Source: Methyloradius palustris (GTDB lineage Bacteria > Pseudomonadota > Gammaproteobacteria > Burkholderiales > Methylophilaceae). Taken from it: a stretch of 64,000 nt of DNA. The position numbers and the translations under genes are program-made. Under the pieces are notes generated by a model. It was not told the DNA's origin, searched no databases, and saw only the letters and a list, made by a program, of their open reading frames with translations. Of this stretch, positions 35,183-44,800 are shown one piece after another; position 1 is the first letter of the stretch; each line of letters begins with the position of its first letter. The stretch covers positions 2,418,001-2,482,000 of the forward strand of contig NZ_AP024110.1 of assembly GCF_019703875.1 (NCBI RefSeq), given 5' to 3'.

Positions 35183-36280
35183 TTATGAGGCATCCAGCAT
35201 CCGCTGTAAAGCCAGTATGGCAAGCTTGGCTTCATTCTCGGGCACTTTGATCTGGTTCACTACATTACCCTCAGCCAAGTTTTCCAGCGTCCATGCCAAG
35301 TGTTGTGGGTCAATACGCGCCATGGTTGAGCATTCACACACGACGTGTGACATGAATTGCACGGTTTTGCCTTGCGGTTTCATCTCTTCCGCCAAGCGGT
35401 TCACCAGATTCAATTCGGTGCCGACTAGCCAACGTGTGCCTGCTGGCGCTTCGCGCACTGTTTTTAAAATGTATTCAGTAGAGCCCACATAATCGGATTG
35501 CAGGCAGACTTCAAATGGGGCTTCAGGGTGTGAGATCACGATGCCATCTGGATGTTCATTACGGAATTTGATGATGTTCTGCGGGCGAAACATCTGGTGC
35601 ACGGCGCAGTGGCCTTTCCACAACAGGATTTTCGCGTTCTTGATTTCTTCTTCAGTCAGGCCGCCCATAGGCTGGTCAGGATCCCAAACGGGCATTTGTT
35701 CTAGGGGAATACCCATCTTGTGGCCGCTCCAGCGACCTAGGTTCTGGTCGGGGAAGAACAATACTTTTTCACGCCGCGCGAAGCTCCATTCCAGCATTTT
35801 GGTGGCATTCGTTGACGTGCAGACGATGCCACCGTGCTCGCCACAAAAGGCTTTCAGGTCAGCGGCAGAGTTGATGTAAGTCAGCGGCGTAATGGTTTCA
35901 TCAAAATCCAGCACCTTGTTCAGCTCGCGATAGCTGCGTTCTACTTTCGCGAGGTTCGCCATATCAGCCATAGAGCAACCTGCAGCCAAGTCAGGCAAAA
36001 TCGCGATCTGGTCTGGGCGCGAGAGAATATCGGCCACTTCGGCCATGAAATGCACACCCAGAAACACGATATATTGCGCATCAACCTCAGCCGCGTAACG
36101 TGAAAGTTTGAGCGAATCACCTGTGTAATCAGCGTGGCGATACACACCTTCACCTTGGTAATGGTGACCGAGTATCACCAGTTTTTTGCCGAGTTTTTCC
36201 TTGGCCGCAATTATGCGCTGCTGACATTCCTCATCTTGCGAATGCTGAAAACGTTCAAATTTGATCGCTGTTGTTTGCAT
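35183..36280 (-). CDS. nadA: Quinolinate synthase A
   Basis: NadA condenses iminoaspartate with dihydroxyacetone phosphate to quinolinate, an early step of NAD synthesis. The 365-residue protein has the three cysteines that hold its 4Fe-4S cluster, in AAGCSMADMANL, GGIVCTSTNA and MSHVVCECSTM. LVILGHHYQGEGVYRHADYTGDS is the usual substrate region. It sits in a minus-strand run between nudB and the EEP-family gene. Confidence 0.96.
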   Translation of the reverse strand: MQTTAIKFERFQHSQDEECQQRIIAAKEKLGKKLVILGHHYQGEGVYRHADYTGDSLKLSRYAAEVDAQYIVFLGVHFMAEVADILSRPDQIAILPDLAAGCSMADMANLAKVERSYRELNKVLDFDETITPLTYINSAADLKAFCGEHGGIVCTSTNATKMLEWSFARREKVLFFPDQNLGRWSGHKMGIPLEQMPVWDPDQPMGGLTEEEIKNAKILLWKGHCAVHQMFRPQNIIKFRNEHPDGIVISHPEAPFEVCLQSDYVGSTEYILKTVREAPAGTRWLVGTELNLVNRLAEEMKPQGKTVQFMSHVVCECSTMARIDPQHLAWTLENLAEGNVVNQIKVPENEAKLAILALQRMLDAS

Positions 36281-36305
36281 AGCTACCTGCCTTTTTGTAC
36301 TGCTG

Positions 36306-36785
36306 TTATAACGTTAATCCGTGGCGCTCGCCCAGCTTGCGCAGCGCATCCACGTTAGTCCATGAAAACACGCGTTCAGCCGCCTCGCGCCAATCTACCC
36401 ACTCGTAATTCACATGCTCATCAGGGGCCAATTTCACGGCCAGTGGCTCAGGTAATTCTAACCCAAACTGATACTCGATATTCTCAGTCACGCCTGGCGC
36501 ATAACGGTAACGCCAGTGCGGATAAATCTCGTAAGTATTAGACGTCTGCCAATCGGCGAGCTTATGTTGGGTGGCATCAATACCTGTTTCTTCCATCACT
36601 TCACGAATGGCGGTATCGACTAAGCCAGCATCTTCAACTTCAAGACTACCAGTCACCGATTGCCAGAACCCCGGCTTATCAGCCCGCTCGATCAACAGCA
36701 CTTTTAAATCTACCGTGTGAATCAACACCAGAACTGAAATCGGGGTTTTAAACGCCACTGGTGTTGCTATCTTTCCGACTGTCAC
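36306..36785 (-). CDS. nudB: Dihydroneopterin triphosphate diphosphatase
   Basis: NudB removes pyrophosphate from dihydroneopterin triphosphate in folate synthesis. The 159-residue Nudix protein has the full box G-x5-E-x7-REVMEETG, beginning GSLEVEDAGLVDTAIREV. The N-terminus KTPISVLVLIHTVDLKVLLIERADKPGFWQSVTGS matches NudB. The apt stop is immediately upstream, so the two are cotranscribed. The next folate enzyme FolB is encoded at 8477-8836. Confidence 0.9.
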   Translation of the reverse strand: MTVGKIATPVAFKTPISVLVLIHTVDLKVLLIERADKPGFWQSVTGSLEVEDAGLVDTAIREVMEETGIDATQHKLADWQTSNTYEIYPHWRYRYAPGVTENIEYQFGLELPEPLAVKLAPDEHVNYEWVDWREAAERVFSWTNVDALRKLGERHGLTL

Positions 36786-37313
36786 TTACTCGCCCTCAAA
36801 TTCGCACAATGAAAACGATTTGAGTCCGTTTTGCGCCAATCGTTTCGTGCCGCCTAAATCTGGCAAATCAATCACAAACGCGCACTCTACAATTTCACCA
36901 CCGAGTTTTTGAATCAATAGCGCCGCAGCTTCTGCCGTGCCGCCTGTGGCAATCAAGTCATCCACCAGCAAGATGCGTTCACCTTGTGAAATCGCATCGG
37001 TATGTATCTCGATGCGATCTGACCCATATTCCAGCGCGTAATCATGGCCGATAGTTTCAGCGGGCAATTTACCTGGCTTACGCACTGGCACGAACCCAAC
37101 CCCTAGCTTGTAAGCCAGGGCTGCACCGATAATAAAGCCACGTGCTTCAATGCCCGCAACTTTCTCTATTTTTTGGTCTGAATATCGCTTGGCTAGCTCA
37201 TCAATGGCTATGCGAAACCCGATAGGGTCTTTCAGCAAGGTGGTGATATCTCGGAACTGGATGCCTTGTTTTGGGTAATGGGGTATGGTGCGGATGAGTG
37301 ATGTGAACAGCAT
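36786..37313 (-). CDS. apt: Adenine phosphoribosyltransferase
   Basis: Apt salvages adenine to AMP with PRPP. The 175-residue protein has the PRPP motif RILLVDDLIATGGTAEA and the family regions RTIPHYPKQGIQFRDITTLLKD and AGIEARGFIIGAALAYKL. The DUF4145 gene ends 2 bases upstream of its start. It lies between this inserted gene and nudB in an aspS-nudB-nadA run. Confidence 0.95.
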   Translation of the reverse strand: MLFTSLIRTIPHYPKQGIQFRDITTLLKDPIGFRIAIDELAKRYSDQKIEKVAGIEARGFIIGAALAYKLGVGFVPVRKPGKLPAETIGHDYALEYGSDRIEIHTDAISQGERILLVDDLIATGGTAEAAALLIQKLGGEIVECAFVIDLPDLGGTKRLAQNGLKSFSLCEFEGE

Positions 37314-37315
37314 GC

Positions 37316-37957
37316 TTACTTCTCAGCGTCTCGCTTTTCTATTTCAGCCAGTTTGCTTGCTGGAAGCTTTTTGTAAATACCAGAAACCTTTTGAGGCATG
37401 GCAATCATATATTCAACAATAATATTTATCAGCTCAAATAGCGAGCCAACTGTTTCCGTTGAATCAACATCAATTTGTCCAGGATGCACAGCTTCATTAC
37501 CCGTAACTCTTACTATATCTAAGGATTGCTGAACTATTAAAGGTAAACCTTTCTCAACTAGGGAAGCTATATCATCATTGATATTTCTACCTTTTCCTCC
37601 TAGATGCACACACAACTCTTGCAAACCCAATCTTAATAAAGCTGCCGCAGCGCGAGGAGAAGCTGAAAATATAGTTGATGCCTCATTGTATATATCTCTA
37701 ACATTTTGAGGCATCTCAGAATTTGCAATTGGCGCAGTACTAAATGCTGGATAAAGCATTCTTTCCTTGAGCCAAATTGTATTTTCATTGCAATGAGTAC
37801 ATTTCCCTACCCGAATATTGCAATACTCATAAGACACTCCGTTAAAGCTAAGAAGCCGCCCGACCAAATCTATTCCCCACCACACATGCTGAGATATAGC
37901 CTTACAGTGGGGGCAACTAAAAGAACCTTCTAAAACTTTAGGGGCGATATATTTCAC
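37316..37957 (-). CDS. DUF4145 protein with N-terminal zinc ribbon
   Basis: This 213-residue protein has an N-terminal zinc ribbon with CPHC and CTHC pairs (about 15-18 and 53-56). The DUF4145 domain follows, with the pattern FSASPRAAAALLRLGLQELCVHLGGKG and RVTGNEAVHPGQIDVDS. DUF4145 is a helical domain often found near or in defence and restriction genes, but its function is not known. Its base composition and codon use look more AT-rich than those of aspS and apt on either side, which suggests insertion by transfer between them. Confidence 0.85.
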   Translation of the reverse strand: MKYIAPKVLEGSFSCPHCKAISQHVWWGIDLVGRLLSFNGVSYEYCNIRVGKCTHCNENTIWLKERMLYPAFSTAPIANSEMPQNVRDIYNEASTIFSASPRAAAALLRLGLQELCVHLGGKGRNINDDIASLVEKGLPLIVQQSLDIVRVTGNEAVHPGQIDVDSTETVGSLFELINIIVEYMIAMPQKVSGIYKKLPASKLAEIEKRDAEK

Positions 37958-37960
37958 TAT

Positions 37961-39751
37961 TTATGCAGTTGTATTTTGTGTCCGCACACGTATATGCAAT
38001 TCTCGAAGCTGCTTCTCATCCACTTCGTTCGGCGCATTAGTCATCAAGCATTGTGCGCGTTGGGTTTTCGGGAAGGCAATTACGTCACGAATCGATTCAG
38101 CGCCAGCCATCAGCGTGACCAGACGATCCAGACCAAACGCCAAGCCGCCATGCGGAGGTGCTCCGTATTGCAGGGCATCAAGCAAGAAGCCGAATTTTTC
38201 CTGGGCCTCTTCTTTGCTGATCTTCAGTGCGTCGAATACCTTGGATTGCACTTCTTGCTTATGGATACGTACCGAACCGCCGCCGACTTCCCAGCCATTG
38301 ATGACCATGTCGTAAGCTTTTGAGAGTGCAGCGCCTGGGTTGCTGGTGAGCAGGTCTTCGTGGCCTTCTTTTGGTGAAGTGAATGGGTGATGTAACGCAG
38401 CCCAGCGGTCATTTTCTTCATCATGTTCAAACATCGGGAAATCAACCACCCAGAGCGGTGCCCAGGCACGGCCATCCACATGGCCTTTATCGTGGCCGAC
38501 TTTAACGCGCAAGGCGCCAAGGGCTTCATTCACCACCTTAGCTTTGTCAGCGCCGAAGAAGACGATATCGCCATTCTGCGCGCCTGTACGGTCAATAATC
38601 GCTTGCAGCGCGGTCACGTGAATGTTCTTCACGATTGGGCTTTGCAAGCCTTCTTCATTGAGCTTGGTAATGTCGTTGATCTTGATGTACGCCAAGCCTT
38701 TAGCGCCATAAATCTTGACGAATTCGGTATAGGCGTCAATCTCAGAGCGGCTGATTGCAGCCCCATTGGGCACACGCATGGCGGCTACGCGGCCACCAAC
38801 AGCATTGGCTGCGCCTGCAAATACCTTGAAATCGACATCTTTCATCACGTCGCTGAGCTCAGTGATTTCAAGCGTCACGCGCATATCTGGCTTATCTGAG
38901 CCGTATTTGTTCATGGCTTCAGAGAATGGCATACGCGGGAATTGTGCAGGCAGGTCAATATCCTGAACTTGTTTAAACATGCGGCGAATCATGTCTTCGA
39001 CGATGTTCATGATCTCTTCTTCGCCCAGGAATGAAGTCTCGATATCCACCTGGGTGAATTCTGGCTGGCGATCAGCGCGCAAGTCTTCATCGCGGAAACA
39101 TTTGGTGATCTGGAAGTAACGGTCAAAACCAGAAACCATCAACAATTGCTTAAATAGCTGCGGAGATTGCGGCAACGCAAAGAACTGACCAGCATGAACG
39201 CGGCTAGGCACTAGATAATCGCGCGCACCTTCTGGCGTGCTGCGCGTCAGCATTGGGGTTTCAACTTCAATAAAGCCGTGGTTATCCAGATAATCACGCA
39301 AAGTTTTAGACACGCGATAACGCAGCATCAGGTTCTTTTGCATCGCTGGGCGGCGCAAGTCGATATAGCGATGTTGCAGGCGCACCATTTCGCTCAGGTT
39401 GTCGTCATCCAGCATGAAAGGTGGTGTGAGCGATGGATTAAGAATCTCGATCTCGCTAGCCAGCATCTCAACGTCACCCGTAGAAATGTTAGCGTTCACT
39501 GTACCTTCAGGCCGCGCCCTGACTTTACAGACGACTTTGAGTACAAATTCGCTGCGTACCGTTTCAGCCAGCGCAAATGCTTCTGGCGTATCTGGATCAA
39601 TAACGATTTGCGCCATGCCTTCACGGTCGCGCAAGTCGATAAAAATAACACCGCCGTGGTCGCGGCGACGATGCGCCCAACCACAGAGGGTAACGGTTTG
39701 GCCGATGTGTGAGCGGTTTAGATGGCCGCAATAGTGAGTACGCATATTCAA
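37961..39751 (-). CDS. aspS: Aspartyl-tRNA synthetase
   Basis: AspS charges tRNA-Asp. The 596-residue bacterial-type class II enzyme has the N-terminal OB anticodon domain (about 1-110), motif 2 FRDEDLRADRQPEFTQVDIE, the GAD insertion domain (about 290-420) and motif 3 GLAFGLDRLVTLM near 525-540. Because many betaproteobacteria use GatCAB, it may be non-discriminating and also charge tRNA-Asn, which is not decided here. DUF502 and fmdB-type genes lie upstream. Confidence 0.97.
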   Translation of the reverse strand: MNMRTHYCGHLNRSHIGQTVTLCGWAHRRRDHGGVIFIDLRDREGMAQIVIDPDTPEAFALAETVRSEFVLKVVCKVRARPEGTVNANISTGDVEMLASEIEILNPSLTPPFMLDDDNLSEMVRLQHRYIDLRRPAMQKNLMLRYRVSKTLRDYLDNHGFIEVETPMLTRSTPEGARDYLVPSRVHAGQFFALPQSPQLFKQLLMVSGFDRYFQITKCFRDEDLRADRQPEFTQVDIETSFLGEEEIMNIVEDMIRRMFKQVQDIDLPAQFPRMPFSEAMNKYGSDKPDMRVTLEITELSDVMKDVDFKVFAGAANAVGGRVAAMRVPNGAAISRSEIDAYTEFVKIYGAKGLAYIKINDITKLNEEGLQSPIVKNIHVTALQAIIDRTGAQNGDIVFFGADKAKVVNEALGALRVKVGHDKGHVDGRAWAPLWVVDFPMFEHDEENDRWAALHHPFTSPKEGHEDLLTSNPGAALSKAYDMVINGWEVGGGSVRIHKQEVQSKVFDALKISKEEAQEKFGFLLDALQYGAPPHGGLAFGLDRLVTLMAGAESIRDVIAFPKTQRAQCLMTNAPNEVDEKQLRELHIRVRTQNTTA

Positions 39752-39791
39752 ATTCTTAAATTAAATGGTGGGTGGAATGTAGGGATAAAAG

Positions 39792-40448
39792 TTAATTGAT
39801 GTTGCTGGTTTGTTCGAGTGCTTTGGCTGTTTCCAGATCGAGAATCACGCCACGGTCTGGCATTACTGGAGCGACAACGCCCATGGAAATAATATATTTC
39901 AGTGCCTCATCAACGCTCATGTCCAGCTCGATCACATCTTTGGCTGGCAACATCAAAAAGTAGCCGCCAGTGGGGTTGGGCGTAGTAGGCACATAGACGC
40001 TTACAAAATCACCTTGCAGGTGATTCGCCACATCGCCACCTGGGTGGCCTGTCATGAAGGCGATTGTCCAGCTGCCTTCACGCGGAAATTGCACTAGCAA
40101 AGCCTTGCGAAATGCGTTACCAGAATCAGAAAACAAGGTATCTGATACCTGCTTAACACTGTTATAGATGCTCTTAACCACTGGCACGCGGCCGAGCAAT
40201 GCTTCCCACAACAGAATCAGTCGCTTACCAAAAAAGTTAGTAGCGATGACGCCAGTAACGAAAATAATCAACAATGTTAGCAAGGCGCCAACACCAGGGA
40301 TAGCACGGCCAAACTGGGCTTCAGGACGCCACTCAACTGGCAGAAGCAGCAAACTGCTATCCATTGTGCTGATGAGCGTAGTGAGTACCCAGACCGTAAT
40401 AAACAGAGGCACCAGCACCAGCAAGCCAGTAATAAAATATTTTCTCAT
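39792..40448 (-). CDS. DUF502 membrane protein
   Basis: This 218-residue protein has two membrane segments (about 5-28 and 50-72) and the DUF502 signature: RKYFITGLLVLVPLFITVWVL, IPGVGALLTLLIIFVTGVIA, GRVPVVKSIYNSVKQVSDTL and VYVPTTPNPTGGYFLMLPAKDV. A plant member is LIKE-COV. The bacterial role is unknown. It is commonly encoded between an FmdB-type gene and aspS in betaproteobacteria. Confidence 0.92.
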   Translation of the reverse strand: MRKYFITGLLVLVPLFITVWVLTTLISTMDSSLLLLPVEWRPEAQFGRAIPGVGALLTLLIIFVTGVIATNFFGKRLILLWEALLGRVPVVKSIYNSVKQVSDTLFSDSGNAFRKALLVQFPREGSWTIAFMTGHPGGDVANHLQGDFVSVYVPTTPNPTGGYFLMLPAKDVIELDMSVDEALKYIISMGVVAPVMPDRGVILDLETAKALEQTSNIN

Positions 40449-40479
40449 TATGGTGATGTCGTCTTTATTGAAAAATCAG

Positions 40480-40752
40480 TTAGTGGCAAGCGCAGCCGGG
40501 CGCGCAGGCTGCTGCAGAAGCGGCTGGCTCTGATGCTTTACTCTCGCTTGAGCTTGAAGGCTTACTGCCGCCACCTTTAAAATCAGTTGCATACCAACCG
40601 CTGCCTGTTAACTGAAAGCTAGGCGCAGATACTTGCTTGGTAAAAGTCTCTTTACCGCATTCAGGGCAAGTGGTCAGGTTAGGCTCGCTGACTTTACGCA
40701 TAACTTCTTTTTTAATGCCGCAACTGCTGCATTGATAATCGTAAATAGGCAT
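40480..40752 (-). CDS. FmdB-type zinc ribbon protein
   Basis: This is a protein of about 90 residues with the CxxC-CxxC zinc ribbon YQCSSCGIKKEVMRKV...CPECG of the FmdB/RrnaD family. In Methylophilus methylotrophus, FmdB was described as a regulator in the amide and urea uptake cluster, but the family is widespread and the function uncertain. The ATG at 40752 is preferred since it follows the ribosome site AAGGGA and a promoter -10 lies at 40775-40780. The C-terminus is Ala/Ser-rich and ends in a CAPGCACH stretch. It leads the run to DUF502 and aspS. Confidence 0.85.
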   Translation of the reverse strand: MPIYDYQCSSCGIKKEVMRKVSEPNLTTCPECGKETFTKQVSAPSFQLTGSGWYATDFKGGGSKPSSSSESKASEPAASAAACAPGCACH

Positions 40753-40774
40753 GAAAATATCCCTTAAAAACAAA

Positions 40775-40803
40775 ATTATACCCGAAGCCCTAGCGATTGC
40801 TAA
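40775..40803 (-). promoter_or_regulatory. Promoter of the fmdB-DUF502-aspS run
   Basis: On the minus strand a perfect -10 TATAAT (40775-40780) is 17 bp from a -35-like TTAGCA (40798-40803). The start site should be near 40768, giving a leader of about 16 bases to the ATG at 40752. This rules out the longer start at 40773. Confidence 0.65.
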
Positions 40804-40896
40804 AGCGACAATACTAAACGTGCGGCCTTATTGATAATGGGGATGAGATTTGCAGGACGCAAGGGAGAAAAATAACGATATTTTTGCAGGTATCGA

Positions 40897-41814
40897 TTAA
40901 ATCTTGATGTTGAGGATTTTGCTGCGTGCCAGCGCAGATGCAGCAGTACGTGTTTCTACGCCCAGCTTGGCGAAGACATGCTCCAGATGTTTATTCACGG
41001 TGCGCGGGCTAGTACCGAGAATATCGCCAATATCACGATTAGTTTTACCCTTGATAGCCCAGTAGAGCACTTCAGCCTCACGGCGGGTGAGCTTGAACGT
41101 GGCAATCAAGGCGTCAATCTGCGCGGCATCAGACTCCTCACGCAAAAGAATCACCCATTGTTCATCGTTCTGAATTTCCACTGGCGTGAAAATCAAACGG
41201 CCATCGCCTTTTAATACCGTTAATGGCATGGCCGTTGTTTTATCAACCACTTCAAATAGACGATTGACCCATGATTGCAGCTGTGTATTGGCTGAATATG
41301 CCTCTATCCATTGCCTTGCCAGCGGCGTTTGCCACACGATCTTGCTGGTACTTGGGGTCACGGCAATCGCCGCTTGGCCAAAGGCATCCAGCGCGCCGCG
41401 CGTTTGGTGCATCTGGCGCGATGTCTGCAAATGCGCTGCCATTCGGGCAAGCACCTCAGTTGGGCGAATCGGCTTGGTCACATAATCACAACCGCCTGCG
41501 GCAAAGCCTGCCACTACGTGCTCAGCTTCTGTGAGGCCTGTCATGAAAATCACGGGGATATGCTGCGTATCTGTTTCCGCCTTGAGTCTGCGGCATACTT
41601 CAAAGCCATCCATCTCGGGCATGATGGCATCTAACAGGATAATATCTGGCTGGGTTTCTTTGGCCGTATGCAGCGCAGCTTTGCCACTGTTGGCAACCAA
41701 AACAGCAAAACCAGATTCGGCCAGCGAATCATGCAACACGGCCAGATTGTCGAGCACGTCATCGACAATCAGCACCAAAGTTTCATGGCCACGATTGATG
41801 TTGATATTAGCCAT
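40897..41814 (-). CDS. REC-LuxR response regulator
   Basis: This 305-residue regulator has a receiver domain (about 12-130) with Asp pair 18-19, phospho-acceptor Asp62 (LLDAIMPEMDG) and Lys in VTKPIRP. A middle domain of about 140-225 looks PAS-like. A C-terminal LuxR/FixJ helix-turn-helix spans about 240-300 (LTRREAEVLYWAIKGKTNRDIGDILGTSPRTVNKHLEHVFAKLGV). It starts within the stop region of the transporter-kinase gene (8-base overlap), so they form one two-component operon. Its targets are not known. Nearby chrA and the urea island are candidates. Confidence 0.9.
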   Translation of the reverse strand: MANININRGHETLVLIVDDVLDNLAVLHDSLAESGFAVLVANSGKAALHTAKETQPDIILLDAIMPEMDGFEVCRRLKAETDTQHIPVIFMTGLTEAEHVVAGFAAGGCDYVTKPIRPTEVLARMAAHLQTSRQMHQTRGALDAFGQAAIAVTPSTSKIVWQTPLARQWIEAYSANTQLQSWVNRLFEVVDKTTAMPLTVLKGDGRLIFTPVEIQNDEQWVILLREESDAAQIDALIATFKLTRREAEVLYWAIKGKTNRDIGDILGTSPRTVNKHLEHVFAKLGVETRTAASALARSKILNIKI

Positions 41815-44800
41815 TGCTGCTTATTTCCTGACTTTTGGTTTGCTGTGTAGGCATTTCCAGCAAAATCTGGCGCATTGCATCGAGTTGAAAGCCTTGCAAT
41901 AACTTACGCATCAAGGCGACGAACTCTTTATAGGATTGATCCAAGGTGGCAATTTCATCCAGTTTAGTTGCAACGCCGCGCACAAAACCAACCGCAAGCA
42001 GACCTTCTAAAGCCTGCACATGATCAATTGGTGGGTAGATAAAATCCGTTACTTTCTCTGGGATATGCTCGGATAAACTCATTAGGCTAGGCATGTAAGC
42101 ACTCATTTCCAGCGAATCAAATTCGGTGAGCCATTTGATATTCAAGCGATTACCTATCCAGTCGAGCAGCTCTGAAACATGCACGGGTTTGATGATGATA
42201 TCGTCAGTATGAATGCCCGCGGTGTTTTCCAGCCCTTTATCGAACGCATTGGCTGAAACGATGCCAATCAGCACATCAGACTGATGTACCTTGCGGATAA
42301 TGTAGCTGGCCTCCCAGCCATCCATCACTGGCATCGCCAAATCCATCAAGATCAGGTCAGGCTTGAAAGTCTGGTAGAGATCAACGCACTCACGCCCATT
42401 CGCGGCCTGCGCCATTTCAAAGCCCAGCGGTTCGAGTATATGTACCAGCATCTCGCGATCGACTGCCTCGTTATCCACCACCAGTATTTTCTTGCGAGCA
42501 CCTTGATAAGCAATACGGCTAGAGACGCTTTCCGAGGCCAGCTCTTTTGCCAGATGCGCCTGCGGTAAAAACAGGCGAATATAAAAGGTAGTACCCTCGC
42601 CCATTTTGCTTTTAACCGTGAGCTCGCCGCCCATCAACTGGGTCAGCATTTTACTAATAGTCAAACCAAGCCCAGTGCCACCTATGCTGCTGTTATTGGC
42701 TGCGCTACCACGGGTAAATGGCTCAAATACTTCGTCGATCTCTTCTTGCAAAATGCCGGGGCCAGTATCTTCTATCTCGACCAACGCCAGCTCGCGGGCG
42801 TACTTCAAGCGAAAAATAACGCCACCCTGCTCAGTAAATTTAACGGCATTACCCAGAATATTGATCAATATCTGGCTCAAGCGTTTTTGGTCTGCACGTA
42901 CGATGGCGGGTAATTCGCCTGTCACTTCATAGGCAAAACTGATGCCTTTATTGCGCGCTTGTAACTCGAACATATCAACGATCTGGCCGACCAACTCTGG
43001 GAATTTAAGTGGCTTAATATCAAAGGTCAGCTTGCCGCTCTCGATCCTGGCAATGTCCAGCGTCCCTTCAATGAGTGAAAGTAAATGCTCACCGCTACGC
43101 CGAATCACGCGGATGGCTGGCTGGCGATGCAGGGGAATCGAGGTGTCGTTATCGAGCAGTTGTGCATAACCCAATATGCTATTGAGCGGGGTGCGCAATT
43201 CGTGGCTAATGCCTGTGATATAACGACTTTTTGCCTGGTTTGCCTGCTCTGCCACCTGTCTTGCCAGTTGCAACTCCGTATCCGTCTGGCGATGCAGTTC
43301 AATCTCACGCAGCAACAAACCCGTTTGGCGATTGGATTCTTCTTGCGCCACTCGCCTGCTTTGGCTGGTCAAAACCAACCACCAGGTAATCATGGCACTG
43401 GCAAACACCAAAGCCGCGAACACTTTTAAATATCCCATGCGTAATTGCGGCAGCAAAGCGATGGCACTTTTCTCTAGGATCAAGGTTTCATGAAAATAAA
43501 TCAGGCCAAGTATGGTGCCGAGAAAAGTCAAAATAACGGCCATCAACAAGATGTAATGGCTCAAACCGCTATTGAGATAAGGGTACAAAGATTCTGGCAA
43601 CAGCTTTGCCAGCATGGCATCCCACTGTGTGGATAATTTTGCGTGCGGCTTGCACAAATCATCGCAACGCGCATCCAGGCAACAGCAAAGTGAACAAATA
43701 GCACCTTGGTAAGCTGGGCACTGCGCCATGTCTTCAGTTTCGTACTCACGCTCGCAAACCACGCATTTCTCTACCCGTTTAGCCTTGGCGATTTCTGGCT
43801 GCTGAAGATTGGCAGGATTGACGCCCTTATTAAATGGTTCCACCACCACCTTGAATTTATAAGGTTGCCGTGCGATGTAGTATTTGCCTTTGGTGTACCA
43901 GGCAATCAACGGTGATGTGACAAATGCGGTACCTAAAGCAATGAATGCCGAGAAGGCTTTTAGCTCATGGCCAAATAATCCCGCGAATGCCGCAATAGAG
44001 ATTGTAGAAGCCAGTAACATCGCGCCTACACCTACAGGGTTGATGTCATACAAATATGCGCGACGAAACTCTATGCCTTTTGGGCTCCAGCCCAGCGGCT
44101 TGTTGATCACTAAATCAGCCACGACGGCGGTAATCCACGAAATGGCGATATTGGAATATAGCCCAAGCACCTGTTCTAGCGCCTTGAATACATCCAACTC
44201 CATCAACATAACAGCAATCAACGCATTGAATACTGCCCAGACCACGCGTCCAGGGTGGCTATGCGTCAGGCGCGCAAAAAAGTTGGACCACGCCAGTGAG
44301 CCTGCATAGGCATTGGTCATATTGATCTTGATCTGCGAGACGATGACAAATAGCGTAGTCACTGCAAGGGCAATTTGTGGAGCACTAAATACGTGGCTGA
44401 AACCTACAAAATACATGTGCGTTGGGTTGACTGCATTCTCAAACGACATGCTGCCTTCAATCGCCAAATACGCCAAAAGCGCGCCGCCTAGCATTTTCAC
44501 CAAACCAAGAATAATCCAGCCAGGGCCCGCAACTAGCACGCCGAGATGCCAGGCGATTTTATTTTCTTCGGTCTTCTCAGGCATAAATCGCAGAAAATCC
44601 ACCTGCTCGCCAATTTGCGTGATTAACGCCACACCCACTGCAGTGGCGGCTCCGAACATGAGCAGATTGAATTCACCACTTGTCGATTTTCCAGTGAAGC
44701 TGATTAGACGCGAAACGATGTGAGGGTCTTGATGAATAATGGCAATAAAAGGCAGCACCATCAAAATCAGCCAGATTGGCTGCGTAATCATCTGAATACG

